Below are positions 8,533 through 17,110 of a stretch of DNA of 38,424 bases, in pieces. A program made the translations under genes and the position numbers. Under the pieces are notes generated by a model that did no database searches, was not told the DNA's origin, and saw only the letters and a program-made list of their open reading frames with translations. How positions within the stretch are numbered: position 1 is the stretch's first letter; the number at the start of each line of letters is the position of its first letter. Origin of the DNA: Sphingobacterium alimentarium (lineage in GTDB: Bacteria; Bacteroidota; Bacteroidia; Sphingobacteriales; Sphingobacteriaceae); assembly GCF_004342685.1 (NCBI RefSeq), contig NZ_SMBZ01000037.1, forward strand, positions 1 to 38,424. The letters run 5' to 3'.

Positions 8533-10224
8533 ATGAAAAAAGCATTTATACTTATGTTACTCGCAGGAAGCTTAAGCTCTTGCGATAACTTCCTCGATAC
8601 AGAAAGTTTTGATAAAAAGAATACAGGTAATTTTCCCGTGACCGTAGCGGATGCTCAGGTCATGCTCACGGGCATATACAATAGCTTGAATGCTGCCATA
8701 TCAAATGTGCAACACAGCCACTTCTATATGGCAGAACTAGCTTCTGATGATAGATTCGGTGGTGGCGGCGAGAATGACCGTGATATGCAAGGATTAGATC
8801 ACTTGATGAATACCCAACCGGATCGCTTTTTGTCCTTTTGGACAGCACGCTACCAAGGTATCTTTCGTGCTAATACAGCCTTGGAGACCTTAAACCAAGT
8901 TTCAGGCTGGACTTCGGATGCGGAGTTCAATCAAACATTGGGTGAAGTACATTTTTTGCGTGCACTATATTATTTCGAATTATCGCAGATGTTTGGAGAA
9001 GTGCCCTTGGTGACGAGCTCTACAGTTAGCAATGTACCCAAAGCCCCGAGCGAGGAGACTTATGCTGTCATTGCGCAGGATCTGAAGACGGCTATTGAAA
9101 TCATGCCTAACAGCCCATATACTTCTGTACTTTCGGGTCACGCCACAAAATGGGCGGCGCAAGCGTTGATGGCGCGTGTATTTTTATTCTATACAGGCTA
9201 TTATAATAAATCCGAATTACCCCTTACAGAAGGCGGAACTGTGAGCAAAGCACAAGTCACTCAGTGGTTGGAAGATTGTATCGCCAACAGTGGACATGGT
9301 CTTGTCGATGACTTCCGTAATCTATGGCCATACTCGAATAGATTTACCAAACCCAACTACCCTTATGCAACGACAAATAATCTACAGTACGCCGGTGAAG
9401 GGCACAAGGAAACTGTGTTTGCCGTAAAATTCGGAACCTTGGCAGACTGGGGTGATACATATATCTTGGGTTATACGAATCAGCTGAACCTACACTCGGG
9501 CCTGCGCTCGAACAATGGCCAAACCAATACTTTTCCTTTTGGACAAGGATGGGGTGCTGGACCTGTGAATTCCAAATTATGGAATGACTGGCGAGCGGCA
9601 GAGCCGAACGATGTACGCCGTGAAGGATCTATTATCAATGCAGACACGGATTTAGCAGATTATATTTATGGTGCAGATAGCCAAATGGAAGAAACCGGAT
9701 TTTGGCAGAAAAAATATATTGCCATCACGGCCTATGACAATGGTGCGCTGATCCCCTCTTATGCGATTCTAGCAGATGGGGCTCAAGCCGATTATCAATT
9801 GGCACACACACAAGACTTGGTGCTGATTCGCTTTGCTGATGTCTTATTAATGCATGCCGAGTTAACGGAAACCGCTACTAACCTCAATCGTGTGCGTGCA
9901 CGAGCAGGCTTGCCGGCAATTAATTATTCATTAGCTGCGCTAAAACGTGAAAGACGTTGGGAGCTATCATTTGAAGGGTTACGTTATTTTGATTTGATGC
10001 GTTGGCATGATGCAGCTGATGCGTTGGCAAGTCAAGAAGGTGTTGCGATCAAAAACAAAAATGTCGATACACAGATGAGAGGTTTTGGCGGTGGATACAG
10101 AGCTAGGTACGAAGCAACAGGTGGTTTTTGGGCTATCCCAACATCTCAGATCGCCCTTTCGAATGGCGTGTTGACACAAAACAAAGGATGGGGCGAAGCT
10201 GCTCATGAATATACTGGATGGTAA
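8533..10224 (+). CDS. SusD/RagB-family nutrient-binding outer-membrane lipoprotein
   Basis: SusD proteins cap the SusC barrel on the cell surface and bind the glycan. The product has 563 residues. A lipoprotein signal peptide ends at Cys17 (LAGSLSSC), followed by the typical DNFLDTES start. TPR-like helices include FLRALYYFELSQMFGEVPL. The region LNRVRARAGLP...RRWELSFEGLRYFDLMRW is the classic SusD C-terminal signature, and the tail FWAIPTSQI...LTQNKGW closes the family pattern. The gene is five bases after the SusC gene and 16 before the next lipoprotein gene, so the three form one transcription unit. Confidence 0.96.
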   Translation: MKKAFILMLLAGSLSSCDNFLDTESFDKKNTGNFPVTVADAQVMLTGIYNSLNAAISNVQHSHFYMAELASDDRFGGGGENDRDMQGLDHLMNTQPDRFLSFWTARYQGIFRANTALETLNQVSGWTSDAEFNQTLGEVHFLRALYYFELSQMFGEVPLVTSSTVSNVPKAPSEETYAVIAQDLKTAIEIMPNSPYTSVLSGHATKWAAQALMARVFLFYTGYYNKSELPLTEGGTVSKAQVTQWLEDCIANSGHGLVDDFRNLWPYSNRFTKPNYPYATTNNLQYAGEGHKETVFAVKFGTLADWGDTYILGYTNQLNLHSGLRSNNGQTNTFPFGQGWGAGPVNSKLWNDWRAAEPNDVRREGSIINADTDLADYIYGADSQMEETGFWQKKYIAITAYDNGALIPSYAILADGAQADYQLAHTQDLVLIRFADVLLMHAELTETATNLNRVRARAGLPAINYSLAALKRERRWELSFEGLRYFDLMRWHDAADALASQEGVAIKNKNVDTQMRGFGGGYRARYEATGGFWAIPTSQIALSNGVLTQNKGWGEAAHEYTGW

Positions 10225-10240
10225 TTTAAAAATTTGAAAC

Positions 10241-11074
10241 ATGAAAAATCGTAAAATATATTTTCTCTATAGTTTACTCGCGCTATTGGTGCTGGCATGT
10301 GATCCCTTAGAAGACCGTATGAATCTAGGGTCGGCAATTACCGCTGAGGAACTAAAAATCAGTGCTACCCCTATTGTTGTTAACGGAAAAAAGAGCAATA
10401 AAGTGGTCTTGGTAAATAATAGCCCGGTTTTATCTTCTTGGAATTTTGGTGTAGGTGTTACACAAAAAATGACGGACACCGTGCTCATGGTTTCTACCGG
10501 ACAAAGTGAGATACTATTCACCGGACGCAATGCCGATGGTACAACGATTACCAAAACACTGACCGTAGACATCGAAGAGCTCACTTTTGAGGTGCCTTTG
10601 GAATGGGGCTACCTAACGGGCGGGTCCGAAAAAACTTGGGTGTGGGATACCGATAAGCCTGCGGTTTGGGGTAATGGTGGATATAAAGGAAACGTAGCAC
10701 CCGCATGGTGGACTTTACAAGAAGCCGATATCAATGGACAGGCAGCAAATGAAGGTGTGGGAGCCAAAATGATCTTCTATCTCCAAAATGCAGAATTACA
10801 CAAAGTGAAATCCAACGGCACGATAGAAAAGGGATCCTACAAATTCGAGATGGACAAGCAAGTACTTCTGGATGATGGATCGGTGTGGGCTAAAGGCAAA
10901 CTGACGACCAAAGGTGTGACAGTACTATGTGGTAAATCCCCCGATGAGGGCGGTAGTCCTGTCTACGAATATGATATAATCGTCCTTAATGGAAGTGAGA
11001 TGATGCTATCGTATGCACCACCAGGAACGGGTGCATGGGGTACAGCTTGGTTTTGGGCTTTTAAAGCACAATAG
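10241..11074 (+). CDS. Surface lipoprotein of the SusCD locus, probable glycan-binding protein
   Basis: The 277-residue product has a lipoprotein signal ending at Cys20 (LLVLAC). An N-terminal stretch (about 30-115) has the alternating hydrophobic pattern of a PKD/Ig-like domain, including ELKISATPIVVNGKKSNKVV. A tryptophan-rich C-terminal region includes KTWVWDTDKPAVWGNGGYKG, APAWWTL and GTAWFWAFKAQ. Such Trp-rich lipoproteins after susD commonly act as surface glycan-binding proteins (SusE/F position), and similar ones occur beside glucoamylase-like genes. The binding role is inferred from position and residue content. No catalytic motif is seen. It is the last gene before a terminator. Confidence 0.7.
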   Translation: MKNRKIYFLYSLLALLVLACDPLEDRMNLGSAITAEELKISATPIVVNGKKSNKVVLVNNSPVLSSWNFGVGVTQKMTDTVLMVSTGQSEILFTGRNADGTTITKTLTVDIEELTFEVPLEWGYLTGGSEKTWVWDTDKPAVWGNGGYKGNVAPAWWTLQEADINGQAANEGVGAKMIFYLQNAELHKVKSNGTIEKGSYKFEMDKQVLLDDGSVWAKGKLTTKGVTVLCGKSPDEGGSPVYEYDIIVLNGSEMMLSYAPPGTGAWGTAWFWAFKAQ

Positions 11075-11094
11075 AAATATTGTTACCAACTCTT

Positions 11095-11133
11095 ACGGTG
11101 AGGCACATAACAGTTATTAATGTGCCTCATCGT
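11095..11133 (+). terminator. Terminator hairpin after the SusC-SusD-lipoprotein unit
   Basis: Positions 11095-11108 pair with 11120-11133 over 14 base pairs (one G-T pair) around an 11-base loop. It lies 21 bases after the lipoprotein stop. A short, imperfect T-rich stretch follows. It separates the transport genes from the downstream sigma gene. Confidence 0.7.
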
Positions 11134-11252
11134 TATACTCTTTATTAGAAGACAACGCGGCAATGTGTAAAAACATTAAGAAAGCGGAACAAACCACTTG
11201 CTTAAAAAGCTGAATAACACTATATTTATAATACCCAATTAAAATCCTACCG

Positions 11253-11834
11253 ATGGCAACGATAGAAGAAAATTTGACTAATCTTAGATTAGGTAGCGAG
11301 TCTGCGCTATCCTTTTTTATGGATATGTACAGTCATAATCTTCATTTTTTCGCATATAAACTTGTGCGAGATAAAGACACTATTCCTGAAGTCATTTCTG
11401 AATCTTTTGTCAAGCTTTGGGCCCATCGTACACAATTTTTCAGCATTGAAGAATTGAAGAGCTTCCTATATATCGTGGTCCGCAACAGTTGTTTGGATCA
11501 AGCAAAAAAAGGGCGTGAGCGGTACGCACATGGTCAAATGGAAGAAGCTGTACTTTTACCGAACACAGATACCGATATCTTGACTAAAATAATTCATACT
11601 GAACTCATCGCGCTGCTTGGAGATGCTCTGGAAAAACTGCCCTTGCAACAAGCTAAAATCTTTCGCCTAACTATCTTAGAAGGAAAAACAACTGCTGAAG
11701 TATGTGAAGAATTGCAAACAACAGCTAGCACAGTATACTTTGCACGCTCGAAAGCCATTTCAGCCCTTCGTCGTGTATTTTTAAAGAAAAACATCTCCTA
11801 TTATTTACTCGTTATCTTTTTACTCTTTTCTTAA
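11253..11834 (+). CDS. ECF sigma factor, FecI-like
   Basis: This 193-residue sigma-70 family protein carries region 2 (about 20-85, with FFAYKLVRDKDTIPEVISESFVKLW) and region 4 (about 125-175, with LEKLPLQQAKIFRLTILEGKTTAEVCEEL). Bacteroidota proteins of this type pair with FecR and turn on SusCD genes. The C-terminus ends in a hydrophobic tail (ISYYLLVIFLLFS) beyond region 4, long enough to touch but hardly to span a membrane. The gene stands alone, 178 bases after the lipoprotein gene and behind a terminator. Since no other sigma gene lies near the FecR gene, it is the likely partner. That pairing is an inference. Confidence 0.92.
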   Translation: MATIEENLTNLRLGSESALSFFMDMYSHNLHFFAYKLVRDKDTIPEVISESFVKLWAHRTQFFSIEELKSFLYIVVRNSCLDQAKKGRERYAHGQMEEAVLLPNTDTDILTKIIHTELIALLGDALEKLPLQQAKIFRLTILEGKTTAEVCEELQTTASTVYFARSKAISALRRVFLKKNISYYLLVIFLLFS

Positions 11835-11977
11835 TTATTTAAGCTTTACCAATTGAATAAATAATAAAGTCTACATGTACAATACATAAAAAGGCAACCT
11901 TTTGCAGGTAAATCTTGTTTTAGACAATATTACTTAAAACTAACAAGGTAGTTACAATCGGGTATTATTGTTTTACG

Positions 11978-11985
11978 TATTTTTG
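11978..11985 (+). promoter_or_regulatory. Putative -7 box for the glucoamylase-like gene
   Basis: TATTTTTG at 11978-11985 matches TAnnTTTG and lies 24 bases before the ATG at 12010, a usual leader length. No clear -33 TTTG is seen. It suggests this gene is transcribed separately from the sigma gene, 175 bases upstream. Confidence 0.4.
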
Positions 11986-12009
11986 TAATCAAGTATGACT
12001 TAATTAAAT

Positions 12010-14190
12010 ATGCATCTATTTAGAATTTTTACTTTAGTTATAGCACTGCTACCCACCCTTTTATTTGCTGATACATACCCCGAGGTGGTCTTCGATAATA
12101 GTATCGTCAACGGGGCATATGCCAAAAGTAGAGTGAGCTATCAAGGCAATAGCTGGGTTGAAAATGTCAATAAGCATTTACTGATTTCGGACACCCTGTT
12201 TTTTACGCCTGGTAATGCGCTGTCCTTGAAGTACCTATCTCAAGCGGAGGGACAATGGGAAACTACCGTAAAATATAGCCGCCAAAAGTTCAACTATACC
12301 TTAGATGAAGGAGATTTTCTAAGCATCCGGATGTATGTACACTCTCCGCATACACAGATGCAAGATCTGCCCAAAATATTCGTGCAACAACACCGCTATG
12401 TGTCAGACACCTTGTCGATAGCACCGTATATTCCGAAACTGGAACATAAAAAATGGATTCAGATTAGAATTCCCATTAAACAGTTCAAAAAACTGAGCAA
12501 ACAGTCACCTATTATAGGTATTGGATTTGCTCAAAATGCGGCATCGAGTAAATATCACCAACTTTTTATCGACCAGATCGAGTTTCTTCCACTCAAATAT
12601 TCGGAGATCCCATTGCGATCCGCGGCTGTGCTGAGTGAAGCCAAAGCTTACGATAAGACCGTAAATCTGTCGTGGCAGTTGCCTTTGACACCGAGTATTC
12701 GCTACATCAAAATATATCGCTCGACAGATGGCAAAGCGTTTAAACCTGTGGGCATACGTCCCATCCATATGCAGTCTTGTCTGGATATCGTACCGCTCAT
12801 CGGCGCAAAATATTATTATAAAATCACCTGGGTAGATTATAATTACAATGAATCTCCTGCCTCTGCTGTACGTGAGGTGCAGACCTCTACCCTGCCTGAG
12901 GATGAAATTCTAAAATTGGTACAGCTGGCTAATGTCAATTATTTTGTTGAAAATTTCGACATTAATAGTGGCATGTATTTGCCCTATCGGTCGAAAAATA
13001 AAGTTATTGTATCGACCAAAGAAACAGCTGGTGCAATACTATCTTTGATCGTTGGCGTGCAAAATGAATTCGTAAATCGGCAGACAGCCTTAAACAGAAT
13101 ATCCAAAATTACGTTCTTCTTACTCAAGTCGCAGCACAAGCATGGTATATTTGCAGCATACTATGATGCTCGTAAAAGTATTCCTGAGTACAGAAACGAA
13201 CTTGCTATCTACGATGTGCAAGCTACGGGTGCTATTCTTGAAGCACTCCTGATTGCGCGTCAATATTTCAAGGAAGACAACGAAGCGGAGAAGGATTTGC
13301 GTACACGCATCACGCAAGTGTACGAACGGGTGAATTGGCAAGCAATAGCCAATAGCGATAATTTACTGCGTTCAAAATTGGCATTACTGGATGATAATGA
13401 TATCAATAATGTACCGCTAAGCAATCTAGATGAGGCTATTAACACCTATCTCTTGGCAGCGGGCCACCCCAAATTTGCTCTTCCATCGTCCGCCTATTTT
13501 GACGCGGTATATCATCAGGTTAAAAAAATAAAACAGGATACATCCGTAACCATTAATCCCTATTACTACGATGAGACTATACAAATCGATGATTTTAGAG
13601 AATTAAAGAGCTCCGCCTCAAAAGATACACTCGTAAATCTTTCTGTTTTTGATACTGTATATCGCTACGGAATGGAATTGCCATTTGGCGAATTGCAAAA
13701 CAGCTTACTCAAACTATATCGACCTTTCCTCACCGTACGCCCGACTTTAATCTCGGACTCTTTGGTCAATTGGGAGCAGGTATTACATAATTATATGCAT
13801 TTCGTAAAGCGCCGCGACAATGAATTGGGTGTAGGAGCAAATAGCAGTAACATATGGGGATATTACCAACAACGAGACGGCGGTGATGCCTCCTATCGTA
13901 TCAATCCGGCCATTGGCCCTGCTTCTATTATTGTAGATAAAAATGTAGGGATAAAATCACTATCAAGCTTATATCAGCAATATGGCCCGATTTTGTTTAC
14001 AGAATTTGGCTTCCGTGGATGGTTGGATCTACGCAACGATGATGTGTCTGACGAGTATATTTCGACGAATCAAGCCGCTATTGCAATCATGATTGAGAAT
14101 GCGCGCACTGGTTTAATCTGGGAATTGTATGAAAGCATACCTGAATTACTACAAAGTCGGCAAATCTTATTTGGAAATAAGTCCCGATAA
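12010..14190 (+). CDS. Glucoamylase-like (GH144-like) secreted protein with FN3 domain
   Basis: The 726-residue product has a signal peptide (about 1-21) and an N-terminal beta-sandwich (about 25-198, VVFDNSIVNGAYAKSRVSYQ...HQLFIDQIEFLP). An FN3-like domain (about 205-293, with VNLSWQLPLTPSIRYIKIYRS) follows. The C-terminal alpha/alpha-barrel resembles the glycoamylase-like domain of GH144 proteins, which cleave beta-1,2-glucan. Matching segments are ETAGAILSLIVGVQNEFVNR, EALLIARQYF, and the ending AIAIMIENARTGLIWELYES. Positions that are acidic in relatives differ here: the DLVETSF-like segment reads DVQATGA, and the xIDQGP-like segment reads STNQAAI. The enzyme may have changed specificity or be a binding protein. 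It is the likely polymer-handling component of the locus. Confidence 0.75.
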   Translation: MHLFRIFTLVIALLPTLLFADTYPEVVFDNSIVNGAYAKSRVSYQGNSWVENVNKHLLISDTLFFTPGNALSLKYLSQAEGQWETTVKYSRQKFNYTLDEGDFLSIRMYVHSPHTQMQDLPKIFVQQHRYVSDTLSIAPYIPKLEHKKWIQIRIPIKQFKKLSKQSPIIGIGFAQNAASSKYHQLFIDQIEFLPLKYSEIPLRSAAVLSEAKAYDKTVNLSWQLPLTPSIRYIKIYRSTDGKAFKPVGIRPIHMQSCLDIVPLIGAKYYYKITWVDYNYNESPASAVREVQTSTLPEDEILKLVQLANVNYFVENFDINSGMYLPYRSKNKVIVSTKETAGAILSLIVGVQNEFVNRQTALNRISKITFFLLKSQHKHGIFAAYYDARKSIPEYRNELAIYDVQATGAILEALLIARQYFKEDNEAEKDLRTRITQVYERVNWQAIANSDNLLRSKLALLDDNDINNVPLSNLDEAINTYLLAAGHPKFALPSSAYFDAVYHQVKKIKQDTSVTINPYYYDETIQIDDFRELKSSASKDTLVNLSVFDTVYRYGMELPFGELQNSLLKLYRPFLTVRPTLISDSLVNWEQVLHNYMHFVKRRDNELGVGANSSNIWGYYQQRDGGDASYRINPAIGPASIIVDKNVGIKSLSSLYQQYGPILFTEFGFRGWLDLRNDDVSDEYISTNQAAIAIMIENARTGLIWELYESIPELLQSRQILFGNKSR

Positions 14191-14237
14191 CTTGTAAAAA
14201 TAATTATATTAGTGACTTATATAACACAGGACTTTAT

Positions 14238-14750
14238 ATGAAAAAATTATTCATTCTTCCCCTATTTGCAGGTGTATTATTTGTACAATCGTGTAAGCAA
14301 CAGCAAATCACAGTGCTTCCAGGGGCGGTGGTTTCGCGAGATGGTACAGATGATGGACTAAAAAACGTAAAAAGTGAATTTAAGGATGCTACTCGTACGG
14401 ATGAAGGCATTAAATTTTCGTTATCTTCAGATGTATTATTTCCTACAAACTCCTCTTACCTTACTGATAAAGCAAAGGTAGAATTAGATAAGTTGGCAAA
14501 AATTCTTGCGCAGCAAAAAGATAAGAAAATACGCATCGATGGACATACGGATGCCACAGGCGAAGAAAAATATAATGTATGGCTGTCCGAAAAACGTGCC
14601 GAATCTGTGAAGAAATACCTACAGGATAAAGGTATCTCCGCTTCCCGATTAGCGACCAAAGGATTAGGTCCTAGTCAACCGGTAGCTGACAACAAGACTG
14701 CAGACGGACGTCAAAGAAATAGACGTGTAGAAGTTATAATCTTAAACTAA
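14238..14750 (+). CDS. OmpA-family peptidoglycan-binding lipoprotein
   Basis: This 170-residue lipoprotein has a signal peptide ending at Cys19 (LFVQSC). The OmpA C-terminal domain covers about 60-170. It contains FPTNSSYLTDKAKVELDKLA, the DGHTDATG motif, LSEKRAESVKKYL and the closing NRRVEVIIL. The conserved Asp and Arg of these motifs bind the diaminopimelate of peptidoglycan. The protein should tether the outer membrane to the wall. It is Pal-like, but there is no tol gene nearby. It stands 47 bases after the glucoamylase-like gene and is followed by a strong hairpin. A role in the glycan locus is not indicated. Confidence 0.92.
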   Translation: MKKLFILPLFAGVLFVQSCKQQQITVLPGAVVSRDGTDDGLKNVKSEFKDATRTDEGIKFSLSSDVLFPTNSSYLTDKAKVELDKLAKILAQQKDKKIRIDGHTDATGEEKYNVWLSEKRAESVKKYLQDKGISASRLATKGLGPSQPVADNKTADGRQRNRRVEVIILN

Positions 14751-14776
14751 GAAATAACATACTATATAAAATAAAT

Positions 14777-14800
14777 AGGCTTCACCAAATGGTGAAGCCT
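14777..14800. terminator. Bidirectional terminator between ompA-like and TPR genes
   Basis: aggcttcacc at 14777-14786 pairs perfectly with 14791-14800 around a four-base loop. It is flanked by A-rich bases on the left and T-rich bases on the right, so it can end both converging transcripts. Confidence 0.85.
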
Positions 14801-14824
14801 TATTTATTTTATAAGCTTTTATAA

Positions 14825-15994
14825 TTAATTCAAAGCATCGATTTTAGCTTGAATTTCTTTCGATTTTGCTTCGTTTTGTAAGAAATCATACACGCTCTTC
14901 AAACCTCTTAAACCACTTTCGTTGTTTGGCTCTGCTTCTACTACTTTGGAGAAGTATTGCTCTGCTGGTTTAACTTTTTCTTTAAGTGCTTCTACCTTTG
15001 CATTGTATTGCGTATTCGATAACGTCTTGTCGTTGTTGATTACTTGCAACTCATCTTTGATACCGTTGATTAGACTCACACCTGCGTTGATATTAGCATC
15101 CAAATAGTTTGGATCAATTTCTAGTGCTTTTTTGTAAGCTTCGTACGCATTATCGTTATTACCCAAAGAAGATTCAGCAATACCTAAATAAAAGTATAAT
15201 GTTTTATTAGTAGGTTCTTTTGCGATTTGCGCTTTCAAATCATTCATAATGCCGGATGTATTACCCAAAGCAATATTGTAATTGATGTGCTGATTAACGA
15301 TCTCGCTATCTTCTGGATACATTTTAGATGCCATCTCAGCGTATTTTAGCGCATTGGCTGTATCGGCCAAAGTAAGGTATAAGTTTGGGATATCCTTAAT
15401 GATTTTTTTATGCTCCGAATAGTCTTTTCTTTCTGCTAAAGATAAATACTTCTCTAAACCGTTTTTCAAATCATTGTTTTGAATAGCTGCAATACCTGCG
15501 TAATAAGTTAATGTAGTATCACCTGGCATATAGGTCAATGCACTGTTGAAAGCATTATATGCACCGGGAAAATCTTGTTTTTCCCAAGCTGCTACACCTT
15601 GATTGAAGTTGAAAGCATATAGGTTGTACTCACTATTTTTAATATTTTCCTCTTGCTTCTTATCTGTATCCAATTCTTTGGCTTTCGTAATCGCCTCTTG
15701 TGCTTTGGTGATAGCCTCTGCATTCGAATTATCGACACCTAGATTACCGTAGATCAAAGAATAATAAGTCCAAGCTTCCGCATTGTCCTTCGTTTTGTCA
15801 TGAACTACAGCTGCATCAATAGCTTCTTTGGCTGTATTTAAAAATGATTCACCAAGTTTAGCCGTACCTGTTTGCTTAAACTCATAGTACTTTTGGTAGT
15901 TCGTTTGGGCTTTCTTAATATTGCTAGTTTGTGCAAATAATGAACCTGCCGAAACGAATATGGCTGCAAAAATAATCCCTTTTTTAATGTTCAT
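14825..15994 (-). CDS. Exported tetratricopeptide-repeat protein (second after gyrA)
   Basis: The 389-residue product has a signal peptide ending around SLFAQ (residue 22) and no lipobox, so it is probably periplasmic. TPR-type helices are seen at about 140-190 (GVAAWEKQDFPGAYNAFNSA) and about 285-320 (YFYLGIAESSLGNNDNAYEA). The repeats are separated by less regular helical, lysine-rich stretches. TPRs bind other proteins; the partner is unknown. It starts 11 bases after the stop of the other TPR gene, in the same operon as gyrA. The two TPR proteins share layout and signal type and may have arisen by duplication, but they are clearly diverged. I know of no assigned function. Confidence 0.85.
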   Translation of the reverse strand: MNIKKGIIFAAIFVSAGSLFAQTSNIKKAQTNYQKYYEFKQTGTAKLGESFLNTAKEAIDAAVVHDKTKDNAEAWTYYSLIYGNLGVDNSNAEAITKAQEAITKAKELDTDKKQEENIKNSEYNLYAFNFNQGVAAWEKQDFPGAYNAFNSALTYMPGDTTLTYYAGIAAIQNNDLKNGLEKYLSLAERKDYSEHKKIIKDIPNLYLTLADTANALKYAEMASKMYPEDSEIVNQHINYNIALGNTSGIMNDLKAQIAKEPTNKTLYFYLGIAESSLGNNDNAYEAYKKALEIDPNYLDANINAGVSLINGIKDELQVINNDKTLSNTQYNAKVEALKEKVKPAEQYFSKVVEAEPNNESGLRGLKSVYDFLQNEAKSKEIQAKIDALN

Positions 15995-16005
15995 ATGTAT
16001 AAGTA

Positions 16006-17103
16006 TTAATTATTTGATAATTGATTCAAAAGCGTATTTACTCTATCCAATTGCTCCTGATCATCGGCCGTCTCGTAAAACAAGGCCAGACCTTTGAGTG
16101 CATTGACGGCGTAAGGTTTAATGCCATTTGCTTTGAGCAAATAATCTTGAGCAGAATATTGCGCTTCTAAATTACTGTTGTTTTTCAAAAAGTCGTTTAA
16201 GTGTATCAATCCTAAAGCTAAGTTAGCATCGTAGTTGTTATCATCCAACTCCAGTACTTTTTTATAGTACTTTTTAGCCTCTGGAATATTGCCTACATTC
16301 TCATTGGCGTAGCCCGCCAAATATGATAATTCGATATTCTCAGGTTCATGCTTTAGGGCTTCAGCAATAATAGGTGTTACAGCTGCATACGCTTTATTCT
16401 CTGCATAAGCTTCAACCAACAAAAATAATATCGCTTTGTCTTGTGGAAACTTCTCACGTGCAGTCTTCAAGGTATTGAGATACTCGTGCGTGTTATCCGT
16501 AGACTTATAAAGTTTGGCCAAGGAAATGTAAGTTACAGCATCTACATCCGTAAGCTCGATCAATTTTTTGTAGTAAGCAATAGCTTCTTGCGTCTTGCCC
16601 GCTTCTGCCGATAGATAAGCCAGATTGCGCAATACGTCAATAGACTGCGATCCTAATCTTTCTACTTCTAAAAAGCTGTTGTACGCTTGCTCGTATTCCT
16701 TCTTCTCGATATGCTTATTGGCTTTATAGATATAAGCCGCAACCAAGTTTTGGTTTACGTAATTGATTTCGTTGGGGTAATTGCTTAAGTCACGTTGTTT
16801 GAGCAACTTAACGGCATTCAACGAAGTCTCAATAGGATCTTTGTCCGTCTTAATCTTGCGTGTGGAATCGGCATAGGCTAGCGAGCTGTACACCATCGCA
16901 CGTAAGATGTTATTTTTGGAATTGGAAGAATCCCTTTTAGTCTTATAGGCAGCATCAATGAATTTTTTTGCGTTTTCTAATTCTTTGATCTCACCCGACT
17001 TGGTATAACGAGCAAAACTGTTGGAGCTCTCCTTATAATTGGATTGAGCTACAACAGTAGTACTTATGCATGCAAATAAAATTGAAGCTGTTAATGCTTT
17101 CAT
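16006..17103 (-). CDS. Exported tetratricopeptide-repeat protein (first after gyrA)
   Basis: The 365-residue product has a signal peptide ending near TTVVAQ (residue 20). Several TPR units follow, for example at about 140-175 (LAYLSAEAGKTQEAIAYYKK) and about 255-290 (AGYANENVGNIPEAKKYYKK). No catalytic domain or lipobox is seen. The likely place is the periplasm, with a scaffold or assembly role that cannot be named from sequence. Its ATG lies seven bases after the gyrA stop, so translation is probably coupled to gyrA, with the second TPR gene 11 bases on. This joins two envelope proteins to a topoisomerase gene in one transcript. Confidence 0.87.
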   Translation of the reverse strand: MKALTASILFACISTTVVAQSNYKESSNSFARYTKSGEIKELENAKKFIDAAYKTKRDSSNSKNNILRAMVYSSLAYADSTRKIKTDKDPIETSLNAVKLLKQRDLSNYPNEINYVNQNLVAAYIYKANKHIEKKEYEQAYNSFLEVERLGSQSIDVLRNLAYLSAEAGKTQEAIAYYKKLIELTDVDAVTYISLAKLYKSTDNTHEYLNTLKTAREKFPQDKAILFLLVEAYAENKAYAAVTPIIAEALKHEPENIELSYLAGYANENVGNIPEAKKYYKKVLELDDNNYDANLALGLIHLNDFLKNNSNLEAQYSAQDYLLKANGIKPYAVNALKGLALFYETADDQEQLDRVNTLLNQLSNN

Positions 17104-17110
17104 GTTGTTA

